Shown: positions 10,137-20,485, counted from the stretch's first letter. The stretch: DNA of 64,000 bases from Vibrio cincinnatiensis DSM 19608 (GCF_900167345.1 NZ_FUXB01000007.1:158083-222082), one strand, 5' to 3'. A program made the numbers and translations. The notes: a model not told the origin generated them from the letters alone.

Positions 10137-10664
10137 GTGATAAACAAGATTCGAACTCAACTCGTTCAAAATGCAGCATCAATTTTGCGATCTCCAATCC
10201 ATTTATTGCCTAAGTTTGTACAAAAAAAAGTCTTACTTGATGGGCTAAAAATGGTGTTTCATGAAGCTCTGGAAGAGGGAGACTTTGAATTTTTGAACGA
10301 TAAATGGCTGAAAGTAGAAATCCGTGATCTCGACTTACGTTGGTACATCAGTTATCAGCAAGATCGTCTGTTGGTGGCCGATGCACCACAACAAGAAGAT
10401 GTCAGCTTCAGTGGTAACCTGAATGATTTAGTTTTAATTGCAGGACGTAAAGAAGATCCCGATACGCTATTTTTCCAACGTCGTTTATCGATTGAAGGGG
10501 ATACCGAACTGGGGTTGGAAGTCAAAAATTTGATGGATAGTGTGGATTTACAACAATTACCTCAAGCTTTACAAATTTTGCTTCACCAATTGGCTGATTT
10601 TGTGCATAAAGGCATGCAAATGCCGAACACACATAATGAGGTCGAAAATGCTTATTCGAACTGA
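10137..10664 (+). CDS. ubiT: Ubiquinone biosynthesis accessory factor UbiT (SCP2 domain)
   Basis: UbiT is an SCP2-fold, lipid-binding protein that works with UbiUV in O2-independent ubiquinone synthesis. The 175 residues match E. coli UbiT in layout. The core is VEIRDLDLRWYISYQ, then DVSFSGNLNDLVLIAGRKEDPD, then TLFFQRRLSIEGDTELGL (about residues 108-125), the most conserved part of the family. The start is GTG at 10137, with only a weak ribosome-binding site. The 3' end overlaps the next gene by 17 bases. Its partners ubiUV lie 2.5 kb away, beyond rocS, on the other strand. Confidence 0.94.
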   Translation: MINKIRTQLVQNAASILRSPIHLLPKFVQKKVLLDGLKMVFHEALEEGDFEFLNDKWLKVEIRDLDLRWYISYQQDRLLVADAPQQEDVSFSGNLNDLVLIAGRKEDPDTLFFQRRLSIEGDTELGLEVKNLMDSVDLQQLPQALQILLHQLADFVHKGMQMPNTHNEVENAYSN

Positions 10665-11154
10665 GGCTCCTGCGGACATTTTGGCCGTTGATCGTTTACT
10701 CAAGTCGGTGTTTGATACCGAACAAGAAGCGAATTTAGTTATGGCGTTGCGAGAAAATGGGCACCGAACGTTATCACTGGTTGCTTGTGATGATGATGGG
10801 GAAGTGGTCGGTTACGCTTTATTTAGCCCAGTCACGTTAGATGGAGAAGATCTCAATTGGCAAGGGTTAGCCCCTTTAGCGGTTGAAGCGACATATCGTT
10901 GTCAAGGTATTGGTGCACAGTTAGTGAATGAGGGATTAAGTTCTCTGGGTGAATTAGGGTATCCTGCTTGCGTGGTTTTAGGCGAGCCTAACTACTATCA
11001 ACGCTTTGGGTTTAGTGTGGCGAAACAACAGGGATTTCACTGCCCATGGCCTGAGGCGGAATCCGCATTTCAGGTCGTCGCACTATGGGAAGATGCGTTG
11101 ACCGATCGTCAAGGGCTTATTGAATATTGCGATGAGTTTTCTCAACTCTTGTAA
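10648..11154 (+). CDS. GNAT-family N-acetyltransferase, YhbS-like
   Basis: A 168-residue GNAT acetyltransferase. The acetyl-CoA-binding loop is YRCQGIGAQLV (about residues 87-97). It is followed by the YhbS/YbbJ-like segment VVLGEPNYYQRFGF. An open frame extends 36 codons further upstream, but the start at 10648 is chosen because GAGG lies six bases before it and the extension has no homology. The 5' end overlaps ubiT by 17 bases, so the two are probably cotranscribed. E. coli also has yhbS beside yhbT (ubiT). The substrate is not known from the sequence. Confidence 0.85.
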   Translation: MLIRTEAPADILAVDRLLKSVFDTEQEANLVMALRENGHRTLSLVACDDDGEVVGYALFSPVTLDGEDLNWQGLAPLAVEATYRCQGIGAQLVNEGLSSLGELGYPACVVLGEPNYYQRFGFSVAKQQGFHCPWPEAESAFQVVALWEDALTDRQGLIEYCDEFSQLL

Positions 11155-11224
11155 GCACAAGTTGCTTGAGCTGACTTGATGATATTTGTTAGCATGCGCC
11201 ACACGTTGAGTGAAGTAGAACATC

Positions 11225-11626
11225 ATGATTGATCAGCAGCAGTATTTACAAGCAATGGGTATCCAGAATTGGGAATTGATTCATCCGCAGCGATTAGCGG
11301 GTTATCAACCTCAATTTATATCGCTTGATCCACAATGCCGTCTATTGCTGGTCACGCCCGTTTTTCCTTCACCACAAGACATTCACTGGTTAGAGAAAGT
11401 GCTAAAGTCCTTTGATGTGACTTTAGCTCAAGCTAACCACGTTGCGCCTGAACACCTCGCGCAGTTGGATCTCTCTACTTTGGCGTGGATCTGGTATGCA
11501 GGGTGTGAGGTGTCTATCCGTGCTCAAGCGAACTTACTTCAGACTCCGTTATTAAGCGCGATCAAAAACGATACACACTATCGTCGAGATCTCTGGCAGC
11601 AAATTTGCTCTTACGGTTCACAATAA
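11225..11626 (+). CDS. holD: DNA polymerase III psi subunit
   Basis: HolD (psi) joins chi to the clamp-loader complex and links it to single-strand-binding protein. The 133-residue product is recognised by its N-terminus (YLQAMGIQNWELIHPQRL) and by the central LLLVTPVFPSPQDIHWLEKVL. The family is poorly conserved, so position helps: the gene is followed after four bases by rimI, as in E. coli (holD-rimI). Confidence 0.85.
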   Translation: MIDQQQYLQAMGIQNWELIHPQRLAGYQPQFISLDPQCRLLLVTPVFPSPQDIHWLEKVLKSFDVTLAQANHVAPEHLAQLDLSTLAWIWYAGCEVSIRAQANLLQTPLLSAIKNDTHYRRDLWQQICSYGSQ

Positions 11627-11630
11627 TCCT

Positions 11631-12080
11631 ATGACTATCCAGTTTTTACCTCTTTCTTCTGCCCATTTGCCTGAGATTTGGCAGATTGAACAACATGCGC
11701 ATTCACATCCTTGGTCGAAAAATATGATTGATGATGTCACCAGCCGTGGCGCTTGCCATCAGGTGATGATGGTCAATGGACGGTTAGTGGGCTATTACTA
11801 TGCGCAACATATTGTTGGAGAAGTGACCCTGCTTAATATTGCGATTTCGCCGAATGAACAAGGGAAAGGGTACGGGAAACAGCTAGCTCAACACTTTTTG
11901 GCGCAATGCGAGCAAGGGAAAGCTGAAAGTGCTTGGCTAGAAGTGAGAGAAAGTAATCAGCGAGCCTTTCATCTGTATCAGCAATTGGGTTTTAATGAAA
12001 TTGATCGGCGGTTCAATTATTACCCGACGGCACAAGGAAAAGAAGATGCCATTATCATGAGTTACTTTTTCTTTGCTTAA
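11631..12080 (+). CDS. rimI: Ribosomal protein S18-alanine N-acetyltransferase
   Basis: RimI acetylates the N-terminal alanine of ribosomal protein S18. It is a 149-residue single-domain GNAT enzyme. The acetyl-CoA loop reads NEQGKGYGKQLAQHFL (about 84-99), and the C-terminal family segment ESNQRAFHLYQQLGFNEIDRRFNYY includes the catalytic tyrosine region. It begins four bases after the holD stop, so the two are probably translationally coupled. The family also contains broader lysine acetyltransferases, but the holD neighbour makes RimI the best call. Confidence 0.92.
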   Translation: MTIQFLPLSSAHLPEIWQIEQHAHSHPWSKNMIDDVTSRGACHQVMMVNGRLVGYYYAQHIVGEVTLLNIAISPNEQGKGYGKQLAQHFLAQCEQGKAESAWLEVRESNQRAFHLYQQLGFNEIDRRFNYYPTAQGKEDAIIMSYFFFA

Positions 12081-12242
12081 TGGATTCCTCCCATTCATTT
12101 CTCTATTGGATAATCAACCGTTAAAACTCGATGCGTTTAGTTGCTCCCATCGTGAAGATCAGCGAGAATATCCGGTAATTTGAACCAAAAGACTAGTATC
12201 GGCAACCCGATGCTAGCTACCCCAAAAAAGAAGATTTCTTGC

Positions 12243-13832
12243 ATGTCTAATACTCCTTTTATTGGCGAAGTGTCTAAGCGTCGAACTTTTGCCATTATCT
12301 CGCACCCTGATGCGGGTAAAACCACCATTACCGAAAAAGTGTTGTTGTTTGGAAATGCGATTCAAAAAGCCGGAACGGTGAAAGGTCGTGGCTCTGCTCA
12401 ACATGCCAAATCAGACTGGATGGAAATGGAAAAAGAGCGGGGAATCTCAGTGACCACCTCGGTAATGCAGTTTCCTTACCGTGATGCTCTGGTGAACTTA
12501 CTCGATACCCCAGGGCACGAAGATTTCTCGGAAGATACTTATCGTACTTTGACGGCGGTTGACTCATGTTTGATGGTCATTGATGCGGCAAAAGGGGTTG
12601 AGGATCGAACACGAAAACTCATGGAAGTGACTCGCTTGCGTGATACGCCGATCATTACCTTTATGAACAAGCTTGACCGCGATATTCGTGATCCAATGGA
12701 ACTGTTGGATGAGGTTGAGAATGAGCTAAATATCGCCTGTGCACCAGTGACTTGGCCGATTGGCTGTGGTAAAGAGTTTAAAGGTGTGTATCACATTCAC
12801 CGAGATGAAACGATCCTCTATAGCACTGGTCAAGGTCATACTATTCAAGAAGTACGTATTATTGCTGGGCTTAATAACCCAGAGCTAGATAGCCAAGTGG
12901 GTAAAGAATTAGCTCAACAATTGCGTGATGAATTGGAATTGGTCGTTGGTGCATCGAATGAGTTTGACCACGAGCTCTTTTTAAGTGGTGACTTAACACC
13001 GGTTTTCTTTGGTACGGCATTGGGGAACTTTGGTGTGGATCATATGCTCGATGGTTTAACCGAGTGGGCGCCTTCTCCTCTACCTCGCCAAGCCAATGAG
13101 CGTGTTGTGGAAGCGACAGAAGATAAATTCTCAGGCTTTGTGTTTAAAATTCAGGCCAATATGGATCCGAAACACCGTGACCGTATTGCCTTTATGCGAG
13201 TGGTATCAGGTACCTATAAGCAAGGCATGAAGATGAATCACGTTCGCTTAGGCAAACAAGTCAGTATTTCTGATGCGGTCACCTTTATGGCGGGGGACCG
13301 TTCACGTGCAGAAGAAGCTTATGCTGGAGATATTATTGGGTTACATAACCACGGAACCATTCAAATTGGTGACACCTTTACTCAAGGTGAGGCTTTGAAG
13401 TTTTCGGGAATCCCTAATTTCGCCCCTGAGTTGTTCCGCCGTATTCGTTTAAAAGATCCACTCAAGCAGAAACAACTGCTCAAAGGCTTGGTACAACTTT
13501 CTGAAGAAGGTGCGGTACAGGTTTTCCGTCCGCTGCAAAATAATGATTTGATTGTAGGCGCGGTTGGTGTGTTGCAGTTTGATGTTGTAGTGGCTCGTTT
13601 GAAATCGGAATATAACGTTGAAGCGATTTATGAAGGGGTGAATGTTGCAACTGCTCGTTGGGTTGAGTGTGACGATGCGAAGAAGCTGGAAGAGTTTAAA
13701 CGCAAGAACCAAAGCAACTTAGCTTTAGATGGGGGGGATAACCTCGCGTATATTGCACCAACAATGGTTAACTTGAATCTAGCGCAAGAACGTGCACCGG
13801 AGATCGTTTTCCGAGCGACTCGAGAACATTAA
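12243..13832 (+). CDS. prfC: Peptide chain release factor 3
   Basis: RF3 is the GTPase that recycles RF1 and RF2 from the ribosome after peptide release. The G domain has SHPDAGKTT (P-loop), a switch region [22 protein letters not shown] (G3) and MNKLDRD (G4). The C-terminal region contains [24 protein letters not shown]. The chosen start gives 529 residues, the same as E. coli. An in-frame extension of 21 codons upstream has no family counterpart and was not used. The gene is followed by a bidirectional terminator shared with srmB. Confidence 0.96.
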   Translation: MSNTPFIGEVSKRRTFAIISHPDAGKTTITEKVLLFGNAIQKAGTVKGRGSAQHAKSDWMEMEKERGISVTTSVMQFPYRDALVNLLDTPGHEDFSEDTYRTLTAVDSCLMVIDAAKGVEDRTRKLMEVTRLRDTPIITFMNKLDRDIRDPMELLDEVENELNIACAPVTWPIGCGKEFKGVYHIHRDETILYSTGQGHTIQEVRIIAGLNNPELDSQVGKELAQQLRDELELVVGASNEFDHELFLSGDLTPVFFGTALGNFGVDHMLDGLTEWAPSPLPRQANERVVEATEDKFSGFVFKIQANMDPKHRDRIAFMRVVSGTYKQGMKMNHVRLGKQVSISDAVTFMAGDRSRAEEAYAGDIIGLHNHGTIQIGDTFTQGEALKFSGIPNFAPELFRRIRLKDPLKQKQLLKGLVQLSEEGAVQVFRPLQNNDLIVGAVGVLQFDVVVARLKSEYNVEAIYEGVNVATARWVECDDAKKLEEFKRKNQSNLALDGGDNLAYIAPTMVNLNLAQERAPEIVFRATREH

Positions 13833-13906
13833 TCTTTGCTTTCCAGCATGACACTAGAATATCGATACTCAGCAATACCTCTTTAGGAAAACGTATTGCA
13901 AGCAAT

Positions 13907-13937
13907 AAAAAGCCGATGAATGTCTCATCGGCTTTTT
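13907..13937. terminator. Bidirectional terminator between prfC and srmB
   Basis: AAAAAGCCGATGA / TCATCGGCTTTTT, a perfect stem with a 5-base loop and A/T tracts on both sides, between convergent genes. Confidence 0.85.
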
Positions 13938-13955
13938 GCTATCGACGGTGTAGGC

Positions 13956-15179
13956 TCACTTCTTCTTTTTCGCTTTCTTCTTCACGACGACTTTCTTTTT
14001 CTCATCTTTTTTCTTTTTCTTGAAGGTTGGTTTTTTGTGTTTAGGACGTAACCCTTCAATAAAGCGTTCTTTGATCTCTTCTTTGACGTAACGAGCGACG
14101 CGATCCATCATGGGTTGATCGTGTGCTTCGACCAAAGAGATGGCATTGCCTTTTTTACCCGCTCGAGCCGTTCTGCCAATGCGGTGTAAATAGACATCAG
14201 CACTGCGTGGCAGGTCAAAGTTAATCACATGGCTAATATCAGGAACATCAATACCCCGTGCTGCTACATCGGTGGCTAGCAGTACATTGACATCGCCTTC
14301 ACGAAAACGAGTAATCGCATTATTACGGCGATCTTGTGGCATTTCACCTTGAATCCAAGCACAAGCAATTTGTGCTCGCTCTAGTTCAGTACGCAGCTCC
14401 GCTAAACGTTCACGAGTTTTTAAGAAAACGATAGCACGTTCAGATTGCTGAGTGAGGATCACTTTAAGCAGTTCAAGCTTATGCGCCATATCATCGGCAC
14501 GGTGATACCACTGAGCGATTTTTTTCCGTTCACGGCGAGGGGGGGCTGCATTCACTTCTGCTGGGTTCGTTAGGAGATCGGCCGTAAATCCTTCCACGCC
14601 ACGACCTTCTAATGTGGCCGAGAAAAGTAAGGTCTGTTTGCGCCAGCGACACTCTGAGGCAAGGCGATCAACCACTGGGCCAAAACCCATATCTAACATA
14701 CGATCCGCTTCATCGAGTACCAACCATTCTATCGCTCGGCAATCGAACCGTTCCGCTTCTATGTATTCCAACAAACGGCCAGGGGTCGCTACCACGATAT
14801 CTTGAGTGGTCGCAAGGATCTCAGCATGCTCTTGGTATTGCACACCACCGGTAATGGTAAAAATATTCAGATGAGTATGCTTGGCCAGTTCACGTGCTTG
14901 TTCGGTGATCTGCATGGCTAACTCACGAGTCGGGGTGAGAATTAAGACTCGTGCTGGCCCCCCTTTTTTACGAGGAAAATCTTGTAAATATTGTAGAGCA
15001 GGAATGACAAAGGCTGCGGTTTTGCCTGTACCTGTTGGTGCAGAGGCAAGAATATCTCTACCGTCCAGTGCATGGGGAATCGCTTCCTCTTGAACTTGAG
15101 TCGGGCGTTGAAAGCCCATTTCTTCAATGGCTTCAAGAAGATTGTCATCCAGTTCTAAGTCAGCAAAGGTTTTAGTCAC
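13956..15179 (-). CDS. srmB: DEAD-box RNA helicase SrmB
   Basis: SrmB is an ATP-dependent RNA helicase of early 50S assembly. All DEAD-box motifs are present: Q motif region, SAPTGTGKT (Walker A), TPTRELA, TPGR, VLDEADRMLDMGF, LFSATLEG, TDVAARGIDVPD and HRIGRTARAG. The phrase FPRKKGGPARVLILTPTRELAMQ is specific to SrmB. The GTG at 15179 gives 407 residues, and its N-terminus VTKTFADLEL aligns with E. coli (MTVTTFSELEL). A longer TTG start at 15197 has no ribosome-binding site. The last 28 residues are almost pure lysine. It lies downstream of trmN6 on the same strand. Confidence 0.95.
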   Translation of the reverse strand: MTKTFADLELDDNLLEAIEEMGFQRPTQVQEEAIPHALDGRDILASAPTGTGKTAAFVIPALQYLQDFPRKKGGPARVLILTPTRELAMQITEQARELAKHTHLNIFTITGGVQYQEHAEILATTQDIVVATPGRLLEYIEAERFDCRAIEWLVLDEADRMLDMGFGPVVDRLASECRWRKQTLLFSATLEGRGVEGFTADLLTNPAEVNAAPPRRERKKIAQWYHRADDMAHKLELLKVILTQQSERAIVFLKTRERLAELRTELERAQIACAWIQGEMPQDRRNNAITRFREGDVNVLLATDVAARGIDVPDISHVINFDLPRSADVYLHRIGRTARAGKKGNAISLVEAHDQPMMDRVARYVKEEIKERFIEGLRPKHKKPTFKKKKKDEKKKVVVKKKAKKKK

Positions 15180-15269
15180 AGTGAGGTTACTCCGCAAGGC
15201 TGGGGGCTGAATAGTCTAAAATAAAGGGCGCACATTATAGTTGGATCCTTACTCAGATCACATCTTTAA

Positions 15270-15977
15270 TTACTTCATCTTAAGATAAAAATCCCGAGTA
15301 AGGGCAATAAAGTCTTCACTATACCCATTTTGAGCATGAATAGTCAGCTGACTCTGTTCAACTTCGTTCATTTCTTTGCCCAGTTCAAACAGTAACCGAT
15401 GGGCTGGCTTTGAAGGGGAAGGGCAGACTTTACATAATCGTTGTAGATGCCAACCGTGTTGTTGGGCTAACTGAATGAATACCTCTCCTTCTTGGATGGG
15501 CAAAATAAAGCAAGCTCGCCCATTATGGGTTAAGAGATCGTCTAAGCGTTGAATTAAGTTCGAGTGCGTTAATGTCTGAGTATGCCTAGCGAGTGCACGT
15601 TGATAAGACTGAGCCATCTCTCCACTGGTGAAGTAAGGCGGGTTACAGATGATAGCGTCAAAACGGGAAGGATATGAATGGGTAAGAATATCTTGTTGCT
15701 GAACCTCAATGCGTTCCTGCCAAGGTGAATGTGCCACATTGTAAGTGGTCGCGCTAAAAGCCTGTGGTTCAACATCGATGGCGAAAATGTGTGCTTGAGC
15801 AAAGCGTTGTGCACACATAAGAGAAAGTAATCCTGTGCCACTGCCAATATCTAGGATTCGTTTTGGCAGATGGGTAAATGCCCAAGCCCCCAGTAGTACG
15901 CCATCAGTACTGACTGGCATTCCACACGCTTTGCTATCAATCGAAAATTGTTTAAATTTGAATTGCTTATTTTTCAT
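15270..15977 (-). CDS. trmN: tRNA1(Val) (adenine(37)-N6)-methyltransferase
   Basis: TrmN6 (YfiC) methylates N6 of A37 in tRNA1(Val). The 235-residue protein has an SAM-binding loop, ILDIGSGTGLLSLM (about 40-53), and the N6-adenine methyltransferase motif NPPYF (about 112-116). The N-terminus FKFKQFSIDSKACGMPVSTDG is family-specific. In E. coli srmB and yfiC are adjacent and divergent. Here both are on the minus strand with trmN6 upstream, 90 bp apart. The 323-bp gap on its other side is shared with brnQ. Confidence 0.93.
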   Translation of the reverse strand: MKNKQFKFKQFSIDSKACGMPVSTDGVLLGAWAFTHLPKRILDIGSGTGLLSLMCAQRFAQAHIFAIDVEPQAFSATTYNVAHSPWQERIEVQQQDILTHSYPSRFDAIICNPPYFTSGEMAQSYQRALARHTQTLTHSNLIQRLDDLLTHNGRACFILPIQEGEVFIQLAQQHGWHLQRLCKVCPSPSKPAHRLLFELGKEMNEVEQSQLTIHAQNGYSEDFIALTRDFYLKMK

Positions 15978-16300
15978 TCATTTGCTTTTTTATGAAAATG
16001 TCGTCATATGTTAGTTGCTGGGTGATTTTGTCTATTGTTGCGATCTTGTTTGGTGTTTTGTTCTGACTGTTACTGAGTTGTAATGGTTTTTTGTTGAAAT
16101 ATGATTCTGTATTATTTTTAACAAATAGTGTAATCAACTGCTTTTTAACATTAATGATAAATTAATGTAGTGTTTTTTGCTTGGCTATTGCGAAAAGATA
16201 ATAGGTTCGTCATTATTCGACCCCGAATAGTTAGAGGAAGCCTGACTTCCCTCTCGATGCATACACAACATTCATTACATTAATAATTTAAGGGTTATCT
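15978..16300. promoter_or_regulatory. Divergent trmN6/brnQ intergenic region with leader hairpins
   Basis: 323 bp without a gene, very AT-rich in its first two thirds. In the brnQ-proximal part, two hairpins follow each other. The first is TATTCG / CGAATA (16214-16229). The second is AGAGGAAG / CTTCCCTCT (16233-16254, one bulge). No T-run follows either. They could be part of the brnQ 5' leader. Function unknown. Confidence 0.4.
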
Positions 16301-17617
16301 GTGAAACAGACGTTAAAATTAACAGATATTGCCGCGTTAGGCTTTATGCTTTTTGCGTTCTTTCTGGGCGCTGGAAATATTATCTTTCCACCATTGGCGG
16401 GTCAATTAGCGGGTGAGAACCTGCTTTCTGCGATGAGTGGTTTTCTCTTAACCGCGGTGGGTTTACCTTTGGTTGCTATTATTGCCGTGGCGATTGCCGG
16501 AGGCAGTTGGAATCATCTAACGAAAGACTTGCCAGCGAAAATAGCCACGCTCATGGCGGTGCTGATCTTTATCATTATTGGTCCTGCTTTTGCTGCACCG
16601 AGAACAGGGCTAGTGGCTTATGAAATGGCAGTCAGCCCACTATTTGCTGAGACATCACAACTTCATTTAACGATTTTCTCTATCCTTTTCTTTGTGGTAG
16701 CGATGTTTTTCTCTTGGTCACAAGGCCGTTTGATCGATCTGATTGGTAAAATGCTAACACCAGCGCTCTTTGTGGGATTGATTATCTTAGCCATTGGCGT
16801 TTTTCTTGATCCCCAAGGGGAGTGGATGGCGGCAACAGGGCCTTATGCGAAACAGCCATTTACCAAAGGTTTTCTGGAAGGATATAACACCATGGACACC
16901 TTGGCGGCACTGATGTTTGGCATGTTAATCGTGGATGCCTTACGCGCTAAAGGGATCACCGACCAGCGGGCCACGACCAAATACCTGATAAGTTCTGCTT
17001 TTATCGCCGCTTTTGGCTTGGCTTCTGTCTATATCTCTTTGTTCTATCTTGGTGCGACCAGTTCAGCGATTGCTGGAGGAGCGGATAATGGCGGATTTAT
17101 TTTAAGCCAGTACGTTCAAGCGCTCTTTGGCCCTTATGGGCAAATGGTTTTGTCGACGATTGTCTTGTTGGCTTGTTTAACCACGGCGATTGGCTTGATT
17201 TCTGCGTGTTCTGATTATTTCAGCTCTTTAACCCCGATCCCATATCGTGTTTGGGTGATCATCAATGGGGTGGCTTGTGCTACGGTTGCGAATATTGGTT
17301 TAACTCAATTAATTGCGCTTTCTATTCCTGTTTTAGTTGCCTTGTATCCAGTGGCTATTGCATTGGTGGTACTGGCTTTTGTTCGCCATAAAATGCCGAA
17401 TCCTCAAGCGGCTTTTCGTGTGGTAACGCTGGTGGCTTTCTTATTTGCCTTGATTGATGCCGCAAAGGTACTCGGTTTTGATATGTCTATGTTTGATATG
17501 TTGCCTTTATTTGAGGTTGGCATGGGCTGGGTTTTACCTTCATTGGCCGCCTTAATCTGCATGTTTTTTGTGGCAGGCAGAGTGCGTAGTGAAGCGCCTC
17601 ATGAAAGAACGGCATAA
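16301..17617 (+). CDS. brnQ: Branched-chain amino acid transporter (LIVCS family)
   Basis: BrnQ is an inner-membrane carrier that takes up leucine, isoleucine and valine with a cation. The 438 residues form about 12 hydrophobic segments. The family signature comes early: LGFMLFAFFLGAGNIIFPP (about residues 13-31). IIIGPAFAAPRTG follows near residue 95. Length matches E. coli (439). The start is GTG. The gene stands alone, with a divergent neighbour upstream and a strong terminator downstream. Confidence 0.95.
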   Translation: MKQTLKLTDIAALGFMLFAFFLGAGNIIFPPLAGQLAGENLLSAMSGFLLTAVGLPLVAIIAVAIAGGSWNHLTKDLPAKIATLMAVLIFIIIGPAFAAPRTGLVAYEMAVSPLFAETSQLHLTIFSILFFVVAMFFSWSQGRLIDLIGKMLTPALFVGLIILAIGVFLDPQGEWMAATGPYAKQPFTKGFLEGYNTMDTLAALMFGMLIVDALRAKGITDQRATTKYLISSAFIAAFGLASVYISLFYLGATSSAIAGGADNGGFILSQYVQALFGPYGQMVLSTIVLLACLTTAIGLISACSDYFSSLTPIPYRVWVIINGVACATVANIGLTQLIALSIPVLVALYPVAIALVVLAFVRHKMPNPQAAFRVVTLVAFLFALIDAAKVLGFDMSMFDMLPLFEVGMGWVLPSLAALICMFFVAGRVRSEAPHERTA

Positions 17618-17637
17618 TAAACATTGAATTGGTTATC

Positions 17638-17668
17638 GGCGGATGATGAACTTCATCCGCCTTTTTTA
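17638..17668 (+). terminator. Rho-independent terminator after brnQ
   Basis: GGCGGATGA / TCATCCGCC stem with a TGAACT loop and six T. Confidence 0.88.
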
Positions 17669-17800
17669 TCGGGTAAAGGATAGGAATGATGAACTGTGAG
17701 GTTCGATAAGGCGACAAGTTCCCCATTTTTCCCTGTATCTTCGTCACATTTTTCAGTAGAATTCTTCGGTTAAATTCTATTCATAAAGCCAAAAATCAAC

Positions 17801-18899
17801 ATGTTTGAAATCAATCCTATAAAAAACCGTATTCAGGATGTGTTACAACGCACAACAATCCTGAGGGGGTATCTTTGACTATGAGTCGAAGAAAGAGCGT
17901 CTAGAAGAAGTCAATGCTGAATTAGAACAACCGGATGTCTGGAGCGAACCAGAGCGAGCACAAGCTTTGGGGAAAGAGCGTTCATCGCTACAAGCGGTGG
18001 TTGAAACCATCGATCAACTAGAACACGGTGTCGATGATGTTGAAGGTTTGCTTGAATTAGCCATTGAGGCTGAAGATCAAGAAACGTTTGATGAAATTGA
18101 GCCTGAACTGAGCGATCTTGAAAGTAAACTTGAGCAATTAGAATTCCGCCGTATGTTTGCTGGTGATCATGATTCCTCTGATTGTTATATCGACTTACAA
18201 GCGGGGTCTGGTGGCACTGAAGCACAAGACTGGACATCGATGTTGCTGCGCATGTATTTGCGCTGGGCGGATGATAAAGGCTTTAAAACTGAGGTGATCG
18301 AGGTTTCGGAAGGCGATGTCGCTGGACTTAAATCGGCGACTGTGCGTATTATCGGAGACTATGCGTATGGTTGGCTACGTACAGAAACCGGTGTTCACCG
18401 CTTAGTACGTAAATCTCCTTTCGATTCAGGTGGTCGTCGCCATACTTCATTTGCTTCTGCGTTTGTTTATCCAGAAATTGATGAGAACATTGCGGTTGAT
18501 ATTAATCCTGCCGATCTTCGTATTGATGTCTATCGTGCGTCAGGTGCGGGTGGTCAGCACGTTAACACCACGGAATCTGCGGTTCGTATTACCCATATTC
18601 CAACCAATACAGTGGTGCAGTGTCAAAATGACCGTTCTCAACACAAAAACAAAGATCAGGCAATGAAACAGCTGCGCGCTAAGTTATTCGAACTTGAGCT
18701 GCAAAAGCAGAATGCCGAAAAGCAAGCCAATGAAGATGCCAAATCGGATATCGGCTGGGGAAGCCAAATTCGCTCTTATGTATTAGATGATTCTCGAATC
18801 AAAGATTTACGTACTGGCGTTGAAAATCGCAATACGCAAGCGGTTCTAGATGGTGATCTAGATAAATTTATTGAAGCTAGCCTGAAATCAGGCCTATAA
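17801..18899 (+). CDS. prfB: Peptide chain release factor 2 (programmed +1 frameshift)
   Basis: RF2 releases peptides at UGA and UAA. The first 25 codons run from ATG at 17801 ([13 protein letters not shown]...) to an in-frame TGA at 17876-17878. Reading then resumes in the +1 frame with GAC at 17877 and runs 340 codons to 18899, 365 residues in all as in E. coli. Key motifs are [10 protein letters not shown], the RF2 codon-recognition tripeptide region and [16 protein letters not shown], the GGQ peptidyl-hydrolase motif. The frameshift is the classic RF2 autoregulatory switch: low RF2 makes the ribosome pause at TGA and shift. It is 33 bases upstream of lysS, so the two form the usual prfB-lysS operon. 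Confidence 0.97.
17864..17878 (+). promoter_or_regulatory. Programmed +1 frameshift site of prfB
   Basis: AGGGGG (17864-17869) is an internal Shine-Dalgarno, followed by TAT, the slippery codon CTT and the in-frame stop TGA, then C. The arrangement is the same as at the E. coli prfB site. Confidence 0.95.
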
Positions 18900-18932
18900 G
18901 CTTTTTACCGACAAAAACAGGGTACATGCAAA

Positions 18933-20465
18933 ATGACTGATGCTGTTCAAAACGAAGCGAATCAACAACAAATCGCGCAAGAAGAAAATAAACTGATTGC
19001 AGAGCGTCGTAGTAAGTTAGAGCACATCCGTAAGGGCTGTAAGGCGAATGGTCACCCCAATGACTTCCGTCGTGACAGCTTGGCGGGTGATCTGCAAGAG
19101 AAGTTCGGTGAAAAGAGCAAAGAAGAGTTAGAAACCCTGAACCATGTGGTAGCGATTGCGGGACGTGTTATGGCTAAACGTGGTCCATTCTTGGTGATTC
19201 AAGAAACGTCTGGCCGTATTCAAGCTTATGCCTCAAAAGAGGTGCAACAGGTTCTCAAAGAAAAATACCAAGGATTAGATATCGGTGACATCATCGGTGT
19301 CAAAGGTGCATTGCATAAATCAGGTAAAGGCGATCTTTACGTGAATATGGAAGAGTTCGAACTTCTGACGAAAGCGCTGCGTCCATTACCTGAAAAATTC
19401 CATGGTTTGACTGACCAAGAGATGCGTTACCGTCAGCGTTATGTGGATTTGATCGTCAACGAAGAGTCACGTAATGCGTTTGTGATCCGTTCGAAAGTCA
19501 TGTCTGCCATTCGTAACTTCATGATCTCTAAACAGTTCATGGAAGTTGAAACCCCTATGATGCATGTGATTCCGGGGGGGGCAAGTGCACGTCCATTCAT
19601 CACTCATCACAATGCGCTCGATATGCCCATGTACTTGCGTATCGCGCCTGAGCTTTACCTCAAACGTCTTGTGGTGGGTGGGTTTGATCGCGTGTTTGAA
19701 ATCAACCGTAATTTCCGTAACGAAGGTTTGTCGCCTCGCCATAACCCAGAATTCACCATGATGGAATTCTATATGGCGTATGCAGATTACAAAGACTTAA
19801 TGGATTTTACCGAAGAACTCCTAAGCACTATCGCACTGGAAGTCTTGGGCTCAACGTCCATGCCTTATGGCGATGAAACGGTAGAATTTGGCGGTAAATA
19901 TGCGCGCATGAGCATGTTTGAAGCGATCAAACACTACAACCCCGATCACGCACAAATCCAAGCGCTCACAGAAGATGATATACAAAATCGTGATCTCATG
20001 GTGTCCATTGCCAAATCGGTTCACGTTGAAGTGGAAGAGTTCTGGACTTGTGGCCAGCTTCTTGAAGAGATCTTTGGTGAAACCGCTGAACCTAAGTTGA
20101 TGCAACCGACGTTCATTACTGGTTACCCAGCGGATATTTCACCACTCGCCCGTCGTAGTGATGATAACCCATTCTTTACTGATCGCTTTGAGTTCTTTAT
20201 TGGCGGCCGTGAAGTGGCGAATGGCTTCTCTGAGCTCAATGATGCGGAAGACCAAGATGCCCGTTTTAAAGCACAAGTTGAAGCGAAAGAGTCGGGAGAT
20301 GATGAAGCGATGTTCTATGATGCAGACTATATCACTGCGCTAGAGCACGGCTTACCGCCAACCGCTGGTCAAGGTATCGGGATCGACCGTTTAGTGATGC
20401 TATTAACCAACACACATACAATACGAGATGTGATCTTATTCCCAGCGATGAGACCTCAGCAGTAA
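18933..20465 (+). CDS. lysS: Lysine--tRNA ligase (class II)
   Basis: LysRS charges tRNA(Lys). The 510-residue protein has an N-terminal OB-fold anticodon-binding domain (about 65-175) and a class II catalytic domain. The class II motifs are visible: motif 1 near [16 protein letters not shown], motif 2 [26 protein letters not shown] and motif 3 [15 protein letters not shown]. Length is normal (E. coli LysS 505). It is the second gene of the prfB-lysS operon and ends at a strong terminator. Confidence 0.97.
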   Translation: MTDAVQNEANQQQIAQEENKLIAERRSKLEHIRKGCKANGHPNDFRRDSLAGDLQEKFGEKSKEELETLNHVVAIAGRVMAKRGPFLVIQETSGRIQAYASKEVQQVLKEKYQGLDIGDIIGVKGALHKSGKGDLYVNMEEFELLTKALRPLPEKFHGLTDQEMRYRQRYVDLIVNEESRNAFVIRSKVMSAIRNFMISKQFMEVETPMMHVIPGGASARPFITHHNALDMPMYLRIAPELYLKRLVVGGFDRVFEINRNFRNEGLSPRHNPEFTMMEFYMAYADYKDLMDFTEELLSTIALEVLGSTSMPYGDETVEFGGKYARMSMFEAIKHYNPDHAQIQALTEDDIQNRDLMVSIAKSVHVEVEEFWTCGQLLEEIFGETAEPKLMQPTFITGYPADISPLARRSDDNPFFTDRFEFFIGGREVANGFSELNDAEDQDARFKAQVEAKESGDDEAMFYDADYITALEHGLPPTAGQGIGIDRLVMLLTNTHTIRDVILFPAMRPQQ

Positions 20466-20485
20466 TTGTTCTTAGTGTAAGAAAA

